Shown in pieces: positions 15,518 to 22,973 of a stretch of DNA of 45,191 nucleotides. Every line of letters begins with the position of its first letter. Position 1 is the first letter of the stretch. The stretch spans positions 1-45,191 of the forward strand of contig DVGH01000047.1 in NCBI GenBank assembly GCA_018712865.1, given 5' to 3'. The stretch is from Scatavimonas merdipullorum (GTDB lineage: Bacteria > Bacillota > Clostridia > Oscillospirales > Acutalibacteraceae). A program made the translations under genes and the position numbers. The notes under the pieces are model-generated. The model was given only the letters and a program-made list of their open reading frames with translations, was not told where the DNA came from and made no database searches.

Positions 15518-16879
15518 TTACTTTCCAACACAAAATCTTGAAAAAACCGTTTCGACAACTGCTTCGCTTACACGCTTGCCTGTCAAGGTAAGCAGTGCAC
15601 TTATAGCGTCCTCCAACGATACCGTAACCGCATCAAGCGTAAAGCCGGCCTGCAGCGCACCGATAGCCTCTTCAAGCGCACAAAGCGCTTTTTCCACCGC
15701 CGCCCTTTGCCGCTCCGTTGCCAAGATTGCCTGTGAAGGGTCAAAATCCTTTGTGCCTGTTACGGCTTCCACCGCGTCTGTAAGCGCCTGTATTCCCTGC
15801 CCCTTAGCAGCGGAAACATGCACAAGCGCCTTTACCTTCTGCGCAATATACGCCGTGTCAATTTGATGGCCCTTGTCCGCCTTGTTGACCACGGCCACAG
15901 CGGGCGCATCGCAAAGCAGGTCCAGCATAGCCCGATCGTCCTTTTCCAACGGGGAAGAGCCGTCAAAAACCGCCAAAACCAGACCACAGCTTTTTATGCG
16001 TTCTTTTGCCTTATCTACTCCAATTTTTTCAATTGGATTATCTGTATCGCGCAGGCCGGCTGTGTCGGATAAGCGCAAAATTGTATTTCCCAGCAGCACG
16101 GTTTCTTCTACAATATCTCTGGTTGTGCCGGGAATATCTGTAACGATCGACCGTTCGCAGCCGGAAAGCAGGTTCATCAATGTGGATTTTCCTACGTTGG
16201 GCTTTCCAACAATAAGCGTATCCACCCCTTCACGCACCACTTTTCCCGTATCATACCCAGAAAGCAGCGTTTGCAGGGCGCTTTGGCTTTCCTTCAGATT
16301 TTGTGTAAGCAAACTGCTGGAAAGTTCCGGAATATCCTCCTCCGGATAATCCGCCCATGCGGACAAATGCGCGGCCGTCTCTGTTAATTGTGTGCAAACT
16401 GCGTCTATTTTTTTTCTAAGAGAGCCTTCTTTACAGGACAAAGCGGCTCTGGCCGCATGTTTTCCTTTCGCACCGATCAGATCCATGACAGATTCTGCTT
16501 GGGTTAGGTCCATTTTTCCATTTAAAAAGGCTCTTTTTGTAAATTCGCCCGCCTGCGCAGGTATTGCTCCCGCCTGAAATACAGCGCGTAAAACACGCTT
16601 TGTAAGATAAATTCCTCCATGACAGGAAAGCTCTACCACATCTTCACCCGTATAGCTGTGTGGAGCCCTGAAAACCAGCGCAATTCCTTCGTCAATTTTT
16701 TCATTGCCGCCATATATGTGCCCAAACGCGGCCGTGTAACCCTTTTGCTCTATAAGGGCTTTGCCCGATATAGGCCGAAAAACCGCGTCTGCAATTTGAA
16801 TTGCCTGCTTTCCAGATATTCTAATTACGCCAATGCCACCCGCTCCCTGCGCAGTGGAAATTGCTGCAATGGTATCCAT
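15518..16879 (-). CDS. mnmE: tRNA modification GTPase MnmE (TrmE)
   Basis: Potassium-activated GTPase partner of MnmG in U34 modification. The 453 residues show the formyl-THF-binding N-terminus (DTIAAISTAQGAGGIGVIRISG), the GTPase motifs GKPNVGKST (G1), DIPGTTRD (G2), DTAGLRDT (G3) and NKAD (G4), and the conserved C-terminal FCVGK with the catalytic Cys. I choose ATG 16879: AAGGGA ends 10 bases upstream. The TTG three codons earlier sits almost on that site. It is followed 15 bases later by mnmG. Confidence 0.97.
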   Translation of the reverse strand: MDTIAAISTAQGAGGIGVIRISGKQAIQIADAVFRPISGKALIEQKGYTAAFGHIYGGNEKIDEGIALVFRAPHSYTGEDVVELSCHGGIYLTKRVLRAVFQAGAIPAQAGEFTKRAFLNGKMDLTQAESVMDLIGAKGKHAARAALSCKEGSLRKKIDAVCTQLTETAAHLSAWADYPEEDIPELSSSLLTQNLKESQSALQTLLSGYDTGKVVREGVDTLIVGKPNVGKSTLMNLLSGCERSIVTDIPGTTRDIVEETVLLGNTILRLSDTAGLRDTDNPIEKIGVDKAKERIKSCGLVLAVFDGSSPLEKDDRAMLDLLCDAPAVAVVNKADKGHQIDTAYIAQKVKALVHVSAAKGQGIQALTDAVEAVTGTKDFDPSQAILATERQRAAVEKALCALEEAIGALQAGFTLDAVTVSLEDAISALLTLTGKRVSEAVVETVFSRFCVGK

Positions 16880-16915
16880 TTTATACAAATCCCTTACCTG
16901 TTATTGCTTGCTATT

Positions 16916-16948
16916 TTTTTGGGGGCTGCATGGTGCAGCCCCCAAAAA
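16916..16948. repeat. 15-bp perfect inverted repeat between jag and mnmE
   Basis: TTTTTGGGGGCTGCA (16916-16930) pairs with TGCAGCCCCCAAAAA (16934-16948) around TGG. Because the A/T tracts belong to the stem, it is not a typical terminator in either direction, though it ends only 2 bases past the jag stop. It may slow transcription between jag and mnmE. Confidence 0.7.
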
Positions 16949-16950
16949 GT

Positions 16951-17802
16951 TTATATAGATTCTTTTTCTTTTTTTGTCTCGATCTTTCCGTAAAGGGAAA
17001 AATTCCCGCCGTCGTTAATTGGCGCTCTTTTTTGTACCTGGTTGTCCTGTGCATGTCCGGCCGTATAGGTATTACGATTACCGCTTCGGTTATATCCGTC
17101 GTTATAACGCTTTTTTTGTCCGCCCCGGGATCTGTTGTTATACCCACCGTTTCTGCGGCGATAGGGCTTTGCATTAGGATCCAAACCAATCACCACATGG
17201 CGGTCTATATTTTCACCTTCCGACCAGGAAATTGCACCGTTTACTTTTTGTACCGCTGTATGGATAATGCGCCGCTCATAGGGATTCATTGGCTCCAGAG
17301 GGACGTTTTTCCCTGTTTTTATAGCCTTAAATGCCATTCTTCTTCCCAGTATTTCCAGCGTTTTTTCACGCTTTTCGCGATAATTGCCCGTATCAATGGT
17401 AATTCTATAATAGGCGTTATCTATATGATTTGCCACCAACCCGGTAAGATATTGCAGCGCATCGAGCGTTTCGCCTCTTTTCCCAATAATAAGGCTTATA
17501 TCTTCACTGGAAAGGTTAATCTTCGCACCGCCTTCTATCTCTTGTATTTCCATCGTTACATCGTTAAATCCCATACAGGTCAATATACGTTTTAAATAAT
17601 CCGCTGCGCTTTGTGCAGGGGAAACTTCCAAAAATGCGCGAACCTTTGCAGGACTTCCCCCAAAAATACCAAATTTCTTTTTTTCCGGCATTTGCAGTAC
17701 GTCAAAATTTGCTTCATGTGTTTCTACGCCAAGCTGCCTGCAGGCGTCTTCTTGCGCTTCAACAATTGTTTCACCTGTTCCAATTGCTTCTTTTAACAAC
17801 AT
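16951..17802 (-). CDS. jag: RNA-binding protein Jag (KhpB/EloR-type)
   Basis: KH-R3H RNA-binding protein, partner of KhpA and neighbour of YidC/SpoIIIJ, linked to cell elongation and sporulation. The 283 residues show Jag_N (LLKEAIGTGETIVEAQEDA, EKKKFGIFGG), a KH domain with IIGKRGETLDALQYL (about 108-122), and an R3H domain with NPYERRIIHTAVQ. The last 65 or so residues are Arg/Asn/Gly-rich (YRRRNGGYNNRSRGGQKKR), resembling an RGG-type low-complexity tail, which is longer than I expect for the family. Start ATG 17802 follows GGGGGTGTAA. It lies 95 bases after yidC. Confidence 0.93.
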   Translation of the reverse strand: MLLKEAIGTGETIVEAQEDACRQLGVETHEANFDVLQMPEKKKFGIFGGSPAKVRAFLEVSPAQSAADYLKRILTCMGFNDVTMEIQEIEGGAKINLSSEDISLIIGKRGETLDALQYLTGLVANHIDNAYYRITIDTGNYREKREKTLEILGRRMAFKAIKTGKNVPLEPMNPYERRIIHTAVQKVNGAISWSEGENIDRHVVIGLDPNAKPYRRRNGGYNNRSRGGQKKRYNDGYNRSGNRNTYTAGHAQDNQVQKRAPINDGGNFSLYGKIETKKEKESI

Positions 17803-17897
17803 TTACACCCCCATAAATTGCTACTTCTTCTATAAAAAGTAATGGCTTTCTTCTATATAACCGCATACAACTGCAAAAAACGCTGTACAGTCGCCAT

Positions 17898-18875
17898 TTA
17901 CTTCTTTTTCCCCTGTTTTTTCTTCTGCTGGATTCCCTTATTTTCAAATTTCGGATTATAACTGTATTTTACCTTTGCTTCTTCCAGCTCAAGCAAAGCT
18001 ACCCTTTGTGCTTCCGCTTTGGCTCCCATTATATTTGCACTGTAAAAATTTTGCAAAATGACAGTCTGCAAAAAGCCTAAAACAGTCGAAACAATCCAGT
18101 AAAAACCAACCGCTGCGGGAACCGTATATGCAATATACGCGCTCACAAGTGGCATAAGAAGAAGCATATACTTCATACAGCCCTGCTGCATCTGTGCCGT
18201 ACCCTGCAGCTTCATTGTAAAATACTGCGCCAAAATAGAGGTAACCAGACAAAGAATGGGAATAATCAGCAAAATGGTAAATCCCTCATTGGGCCTTCCA
18301 AGAAGATCCAGTCCAAAAGAATGAAAGCCCTGGCCAAAGTCTTTGATCTGGTCAATTGTATTTGCATCAAAAAACCCGCTTAAATACGTTGTTCCCTGCG
18401 GTGTCTGCGCAAGCTTGATAATATCGATCTGCCCATAAAAATTATTAAAGGAAGTTCCAATCCCGGGCAGTGTATTTAAATAACTGACCGCTTTTGTAAC
18501 GGTTTCAGAAGCAATATGCATGGTATTTGTAAGAGGGTTAATGACCGCATAATAAACACCCAACAGCAAAAGCATGGGAAGCAGGGAAGACAGACAGCCC
18601 CCCATGGGGTTTACGCCCTCTTTTTGATAAAGCTTGCTTACTTCTTCATTAAGCTTTGCCTTGTCGTTTCCATATTTTTTCTGCAGCTCACGCTGCTTTG
18701 CAGCAAGACGGGCGTTTGCAGCCATGGACTTTTGCTGCTTGATCGCTGTGGGAAACAATATAATTTTTAAAAACAGTGTAAACAGGATAATTGCAATTCC
18801 GTAGTCGTGCACCAGCATAAAACAAAACCAGAGCACATAGCCAAACAGGCTTCCTATCATGTTAAATATATCCAT
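17898..18875 (-). CDS. yidC: Membrane protein insertase YidC/Oxa1 (SpoIIIJ-type)
   Basis: Inserts membrane proteins with or without SecYEG; in sporulation, SpoIIIJ supports the forespore SpoIIIA channel. The 325 residues include hydrophobic segments at about 4-45, 95-115, 195-225 and 240-280, the cytoplasmic coiled hairpin LAAKQRELQKKYGNDKAKLNEEVSKLYQKEG, and the NPMGGCLSSLLPMLL motif of the family. The N-terminus lacks the lipobox seen in many Bacillus homologs. The C-terminus is Lys-rich (KKKQGKKK). AGGAGG precedes the ATG. It lies between yidD and jag as usual. Confidence 0.95.
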   Translation of the reverse strand: MDIFNMIGSLFGYVLWFCFMLVHDYGIAIILFTLFLKIILFPTAIKQQKSMAANARLAAKQRELQKKYGNDKAKLNEEVSKLYQKEGVNPMGGCLSSLLPMLLLLGVYYAVINPLTNTMHIASETVTKAVSYLNTLPGIGTSFNNFYGQIDIIKLAQTPQGTTYLSGFFDANTIDQIKDFGQGFHSFGLDLLGRPNEGFTILLIIPILCLVTSILAQYFTMKLQGTAQMQQGCMKYMLLLMPLVSAYIAYTVPAAVGFYWIVSTVLGFLQTVILQNFYSANIMGAKAEAQRVALLELEEAKVKYSYNPKFENKGIQQKKKQGKKK

Positions 18876-18891
18876 AATTGCGCAGACCTCC

Positions 18892-19128
18892 TTATTTACT
18901 TTTCAACCCTTTTTTCTTTTCGGGAACAGGGTCATATCCACCTTTTGAAAAGGGGTTACAACGCAATATTCTCCAGATCGTCATGCATCCGCCCTTTAAC
19001 GCCCCAAACCGTTCAATAGCCTCCAGCCCATATTGGGAACAGGTGGGATAGTACTTACAGCTTGGCCTTGTATGCGGCGAAATTGCTTTTTTATAAAATT
19101 TTATAAGCCAAATAAGCGGGCGCTTCAT
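18892..19128 (-). CDS. yidD: Membrane protein insertion efficiency factor YidD
   Basis: A 78-residue protein of the Hlp/YidD family. It has the expected amphipathic N-terminus (PLIWLIKFYKKAISP) and the Cys-containing CKYYPTCSQYGLEAIERFG, GGCMTIWRILRCNPFSKGGYDPVP sequence that defines the family. Its ATG overlaps the rnpA stop (ATGA), indicating coupling, and yidC follows 16 bases later. Confidence 0.96.
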   Translation of the reverse strand: MKRPLIWLIKFYKKAISPHTRPSCKYYPTCSQYGLEAIERFGALKGGCMTIWRILRCNPFSKGGYDPVPEKKKGLKSK

Positions 19129-19460
19129 TTTAAAACTCCCGCCTCTTCCAGCTGTTTTCTCATACAGCGCAATATTTCTGTGCTTTTTACGTGTGATGTT
19201 TTTACTCTTGCGACAAACACAAAATCGTACCCCGCTTTAATCTGCGGTAGTAGCTGTGTGTAAGCTGCCCGTATCACTCTTCTGGAACGGTTGCGCTGTA
19301 CAGCTTTGCCTGTTTTTTTGCTTGTTGTGATTCCATACCTTATGCCCTGCAGCCTGTTCTTCATAACATACGTTACGACGACGGGAGAAATAAACGATTT
19401 TCCTCTATTATAAAGACGCTTAAAATCCTTATTTTCCTTTAACGTTTCCATACTTCCCAT
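19125..19460 (-). CDS. rnpA: Ribonuclease P protein component
   Basis: Protein subunit of RNase P, which trims tRNA 5' ends. The 111-residue chain has LKENKDFKRLYNRGKSF, YGITTSKKTGKAVQRNRSRRVIR (the RNR signature) and AGYDFVFVAR. Start could be ATG 19460 or ATG 19451 (METLK...); no strong ribosome-binding site decides between them. It follows rpmH after a terminator-like hairpin, so part of its expression may come by read-through. Confidence 0.95.
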   Translation of the reverse strand: MGSMETLKENKDFKRLYNRGKSFISPVVVTYVMKNRLQGIRYGITTSKKTGKAVQRNRSRRVIRAAYTQLLPQIKAGYDFVFVARVKTSHVKSTEILRCMRKQLEEAGVLK

Positions 19461-19521
19461 ACGTTATCATCCCGTCTAAAAGCCAAGCCATTTTTCACAT
19501 GAAAAACACACATGCTTCTTA

Positions 19522-19550
19522 CAAAAATAAAGACCACATTTCAGTGGTCT
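19522..19550 (-). terminator. Attenuator-like terminator between rpmH and rnpA
   Basis: AGACCAC (19531-19537) pairs with GTGGTCT (19544-19550). On the minus strand it is followed by TTATTTTTG. It starts 6 bases past the rpmH stop and would reduce read-through into rnpA, suiting the large excess of L34 needed over RnpA. Confidence 0.75.
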
Positions 19551-19555
19551 CAATC

Positions 19556-19690
19556 TTAGTAAGACAACCTTTTTCTGCCTTTTGCACGCCTGCGGGCAAG
19601 CACCTTCCGCCCGTTTCTGTCAGACATTCTTTTTCTAAAACCATGCTCCTTTTTTCTGTGAAGCTTTTTAGGCTGATATGTCCTCAACAT
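19556..19690 (-). CDS. rpmH: 50S ribosomal protein L34
   Basis: A 44-residue ribosomal protein with the near-invariant TYQPKKLHRKKEHGFRKRM and GRKVLARRRAKGRKRLS blocks. Start ATG 19690 has AAGGAGGG 7 bases upstream. It is the first gene leftward from the origin and has a strong own promoter. Confidence 0.98.
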   Translation of the reverse strand: MLRTYQPKKLHRKKEHGFRKRMSDRNGRKVLARRRAKGRKRLSY

Positions 19691-19730
19691 AAAAAAGCCC
19701 TCCTTTCGGGTATTAACCTTGCAATATAGC

Positions 19731-19759
19731 ATTATAACGTAATTAACATAAATCGTCAA
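19731..19759 (-). promoter_or_regulatory. rpmH promoter
   Basis: Minus strand: TTGACG (19754-19759), a 17-base spacer, TATAAT (19731-19736). Confidence 0.88.
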
Positions 19760-19942
19760 TAAAAATTTTTTATTTTTTTAAGTATAAAAACAAAGAAACT
19801 GCCGGCTCTAAAAGCAGTCTTTTTGCCTTATACCATATCTTGTGTTTTTTTTGTTTTTTCCTTACTTTATGCAGTATAAATAGCATGCTTTTTCTTATTT
19901 TACTGGCATATATGAAGCTTACAATTTTTTTCAATAAAAAGT

Positions 19943-19971
19943 TTGAAAAGAAGACCAATTTGTGATAGAAT
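19943..19971 (+). promoter_or_regulatory. dnaA promoter
   Basis: TTGAAA (19943-19948), a 17-base spacer and TAGAAT (19966-19971), about 120 bases before the dnaA start. The leader between shows no DnaA box, so autorepression by the usual route is not obvious. Confidence 0.65.
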
Positions 19972-20091
19972 AATACAGATAATGAAAGAGCGGGATTTTA
20001 TATATTATAAGTAAAAATATACATACTATATGATTTTTTGAATCTCCTGACCTCTTGCGTTTAAAAATTTTTAGATAAGGAGAGAATCACC

Positions 20092-21411
20092 ATGGAATCC
20101 TTTAATGAAGCTTGGGATGTGATCTGTGATTATTGTAAAACCAGAATCACAGACGTTGCATATAAAACCTGGATCAGCAGAATTGAGCCCTTAACACTTA
20201 ACTTTGATTCAGGAGAAGCCATTTTACTCACACCGAACGAATTTCATAGGCAAACGCTGACGCGCTGCTATCTTACGCTTCTACAAGAAGCCTTTGACGC
20301 CGTGTTTGGATCTTCCATAGAAATCCGCCTGACCGTCCCGGAGGAAATCAAAAGCAAAAGCCAGGAGCCGGAAAACGAAAAGATCATGCATTCAGATTAT
20401 GAATATACATTTTCCACATTCATTGTAGGCTCCTCCAACAAATTTGCACACGCAGCTTCTCTTGCAGTCGCAACAAATCCGGCGGGCGCATACAATCCTT
20501 TGTTTATTTACGGGCATTCCGGTCTTGGAAAAACACACCTTCTATATGCAATTGGAACCGAAATCAAAAAAACGCACAGCAATATGAACATCCTATACGT
20601 AAAAGGCGACGATTTTGCAAACGAACTGATCGAATCGATCCAAATGGCAAAAACAAAAGAATTCCGGCAAAAATACAGAAACGCCGATGTACTTTTAGTA
20701 GACGACGTACAATTTATAGGCGGAAAAGAATCTACCCAGGAAGAATTTTTCCACACATTCAACACACTGTACGAAAGCAAAAAGCAGATTGTTCTAACAT
20801 CGGACAGACCCCCAAAAGAAATAAAAACGCTGGAGGAAAGGCTGCGCACCCGTTTTGAATGGGGATTAATTGCAGATATTCAGCCGCCGGACCTTGAAAC
20901 AAGAATTGCCATTATCAAAAGAAAAGCGGAACTTTTGGAAATCAACATTCCTGACGAGGTATGTGAATACATTGCCACAAAATTAAAAACAAATATACGC
21001 CAGCTGGAAGGCGTCGTACAGAAAATTAAAGCAAAAAACCTTTTAAACGGGGAAAAACCTACTATCTCCGGCGCACAGGAGTCTATATCCGACATTTTAA
21101 ACAACGAAGCGCCGCCGGAACTTACAGTAGAAAAAATTATTGACGAAGTGTCAAGAACCTTTGGCGTGAAAAGCGAAGACATTCGTTCCATAAAAAACCG
21201 CAGGGCAAACCTTTCAAACGCACGCCATATTGCAATTTATATTGTCAGAGAACTGACGCATCTTTCCATGATTCAAATCGGAAACGAATTTGGAGGCAGA
21301 CATTATTCCACAATTGTATATACGATCCAGCAGGTGGAAAAAAATATGAACAAAGACAGCAAAGTAAAAGAAACCATAGAAGATATTATTAAAAATATCC
21401 GCGACAGATAA
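20092..21411 (+). CDS. dnaA: Chromosomal replication initiator DnaA
   Basis: AAA+ ATPase that binds and unwinds oriC. The 439 residues show domain I (W8 region, AYKTWISRIEPL), a short linker at about 83-103, Walker A GHSGLGKT (141-148), Walker B LLVDDVQF (201-208), sensor 1 region IVLTSDRPP, and domain IV. The recognition helix reads GGRHYSTIVYTI (401-412). Most DnaA proteins have RDHTT or RDHST here; the Asp and His that read the DnaA box in E. coli are His and Tyr in this protein. AAGGAGAGAA precedes the ATG. The origin follows directly. Confidence 0.97.
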   Translation: MESFNEAWDVICDYCKTRITDVAYKTWISRIEPLTLNFDSGEAILLTPNEFHRQTLTRCYLTLLQEAFDAVFGSSIEIRLTVPEEIKSKSQEPENEKIMHSDYEYTFSTFIVGSSNKFAHAASLAVATNPAGAYNPLFIYGHSGLGKTHLLYAIGTEIKKTHSNMNILYVKGDDFANELIESIQMAKTKEFRQKYRNADVLLVDDVQFIGGKESTQEEFFHTFNTLYESKKQIVLTSDRPPKEIKTLEERLRTRFEWGLIADIQPPDLETRIAIIKRKAELLEINIPDEVCEYIATKLKTNIRQLEGVVQKIKAKNLLNGEKPTISGAQESISDILNNEAPPELTVEKIIDEVSRTFGVKSEDIRSIKNRRANLSNARHIAIYIVRELTHLSMIQIGNEFGGRHYSTIVYTIQQVEKNMNKDSKVKETIEDIIKNIRDR

Positions 21412-21658
21412 AAACCTTTTTTCACATATTTTTTCACATTCACTCCACAGCTTTTCACAAAATGTGGAAAAGTAAAAAAATATAAAAATTTTTCAACACA
21501 GTGTACACAGATTTCTAACATTGTACTTGTGTAAATTTTTGCCTGTTTTATGAAGTTTTCTTTACTATTCCACATTTTCACAGCCCCTACTACTACTACT
21601 AAAATTATATAGAATTCTTTTGTTTCTTTTTATAAAAAATGAGAAGAGGGATGATTTT
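21412..21658. other. oriC: Chromosomal replication origin (oriC) with DnaA boxes, GC patch and DnaA-trio-like repeats
   Basis: Boxes fitting TTWTNCACA or one mismatch off: TTTTTCACA at 21418-21426 and 21430-21438, CTTTTCACA 21451-21459, TTTTCCACA on the minus strand at 21463-21471, TATTCCACA 21566-21574, ATTTTCACA 21574-21582. The last two are followed by GCCCC (21583-21587) and by TACTACTACTACTA (21589-21602), then AAATTATATAG. Boxes, a GC patch, TAC repeats and an AT-rich segment in this order match the basal unwinding layout described for Bacillus subtilis oriC. The location downstream of dnaA also fits. Confidence 0.85.
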
Positions 21659-22765
21659 ATGAAACTCAACTGCTCCCAGTCAAAGCTGGCGGAAGCTGTT
21701 ACAAACGTACAAAGGGCAGTTTCCTCTAAAACGTCTCTTCCTGCTTTGGAAGGGATCTTAATAAAAGCCTATAAAAATCAGATTACTTTATGCGGGTATG
21801 ATCTGGAAATAGGAATCACAACAGTCATAGATGCAGACGTTATTACAGAAGGGGAAATTGTAGTAAGTGCAAAACTTTTGGGTGATATTGTCCGCAGGCT
21901 TCCTGAAGAAAACGTACATATCGAAACGGACGACAGGCTGATTACCTATATTTTTAGCGGACAGGCAGAGTACAGAATCGTCGGGATTTCTTCTGCAGAA
22001 TATCCGGAAATTCCCTCCTTTGAAAAAACGGATACGCTCACCATTCAAAGCGGTTTGCTGAAAAATATGATCAAGCAAACTTTGTTTGCCATTTCTGATA
22101 ATATTTCAAAGCCAATTTATACTGGATCGTTGTTTGATATCGAAGACAAAATTATCAGAATTGTATCGGTTGACGGATATAGGATGGCTTTACGAAAGGA
22201 ACCAATCGACTGTGAAGAAAACAGCCGTTTTGTTGTACCGGGGAAAGCCCTTTCAGAAATTTTGAAGCTTGTTAGCGAAGAAGAAGAGAATACGGAAATT
22301 ATCCTTGGGCAGCGGCATGCTATTTTTCATATAGAACAGTATTCTGTCTTTACAAGGCTGATTGAAGGAACTTTTTTGGATTATAAATCCACCATTCCAA
22401 AAGAAAATAAAACGCAGGCGCCTGTGGGTACCAGGGAAATGATAAACAGTGTGGAAAGAATGTCGCTTCTTACGTCGGAAAAAATACAAAGTCCGATCCG
22501 CTTTACTGTAACGGAAGATTCCATAAAGCTTTCCTGTTCTACCGCAATCGGAAAAGCAAATGATGTGATAAAAACAACGGTGTCAGGCGAAGAAGTAGAA
22601 ATTGGTTTTAATAACCGCTATTTACTGGACGCCCTGCGAAATGCCGACACAGATATTGTAAATTTACAGTTTAACGGTCCGCTTACGCCTATGAAGATTG
22701 TTCCGGTGCAGGGTGACAGCTTTTTATTTTTAGTCGTTCCCATGAGGTTAAATTATGAAAATTGA
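21659..22765 (+). CDS. dnaN: DNA polymerase III beta sliding clamp
   Basis: Ring-shaped processivity clamp. At 368 residues it has normal length and three similar domains; the C-terminus ends MKIVPVQGDSFLFLVVPMRL, close to the classical VMPMRL ending that forms the peptide-binding pocket. Start is ATG 21659 (MKLNCSQSKL) with AAGAGGG upstream; an in-frame ATG 13 codons earlier lies before that ribosome-binding site. The end overlaps yaaA by 11 bases. Confidence 0.97.
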   Translation: MKLNCSQSKLAEAVTNVQRAVSSKTSLPALEGILIKAYKNQITLCGYDLEIGITTVIDADVITEGEIVVSAKLLGDIVRRLPEENVHIETDDRLITYIFSGQAEYRIVGISSAEYPEIPSFEKTDTLTIQSGLLKNMIKQTLFAISDNISKPIYTGSLFDIEDKIIRIVSVDGYRMALRKEPIDCEENSRFVVPGKALSEILKLVSEEEENTEIILGQRHAIFHIEQYSVFTRLIEGTFLDYKSTIPKENKTQAPVGTREMINSVERMSLLTSEKIQSPIRFTVTEDSIKLSCSTAIGKANDVIKTTVSGEEVEIGFNNRYLLDALRNADTDIVNLQFNGPLTPMKIVPVQGDSFLFLVVPMRLNYEN

Positions 22766-22973
22766 AAAAGTCTATATTGACCAGGATTTTATTAAGCTGG
22801 ACAGCCTATTGAAATTTGGTGGGGTTGTGCCGACAGGGGGACAGGCAAAAGTTTTGGTGCAAAGTGGAAAGGTTTATGTCAATGGAAAGGTTTGCACAGA
22901 AAGAGGAAAAAAAATACACGTGGGCGACCATGTGCAAAATGAGGATAAAATTCTAGAGGTGTACAGGAAGTGA
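22755..22973 (+). CDS. yaaA: S4-domain RNA-binding protein (YaaA/RlbA type)
   Basis: A 72-residue protein that is essentially one S4 domain (IKLDSLLKFGGVVPTGGQAK, VLVQSGKVYVNGKVCTERGKK). Such proteins between dnaN and recF are thought to act in large-subunit ribosome maturation. It overlaps dnaN (11 bases) and recF (GTGA), so it is translated as part of the dnaN-yaaA-recF unit. Confidence 0.93.
   Translation: MKIEKVYIDQDFIKLDSLLKFGGVVPTGGQAKVLVQSGKVYVNGKVCTERGKKIHVGDHVQNEDKILEVYRK

Larger units (their letters stand above)
19691..20091. other. rpmH-dnaA intergenic region
   Basis: A 401-base AT-rich spacer with divergent promoters for rpmH and dnaA. I find no good DnaA box here, unlike Bacillus, where boxes lie on both sides of dnaA. 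A weak hairpin, ACTGC/GCAGT followed by CTTTTT (19798-19828), is the only other structure seen. Confidence 0.6.

Noticed and set aside
19491..19506. TTTTTCACATGAAAAA as a third parS site
   Set aside because: The core CACATG is there but both flanks lose the consensus (TGTTTC/GAAACA), so I count it only as an AT-rich palindrome.
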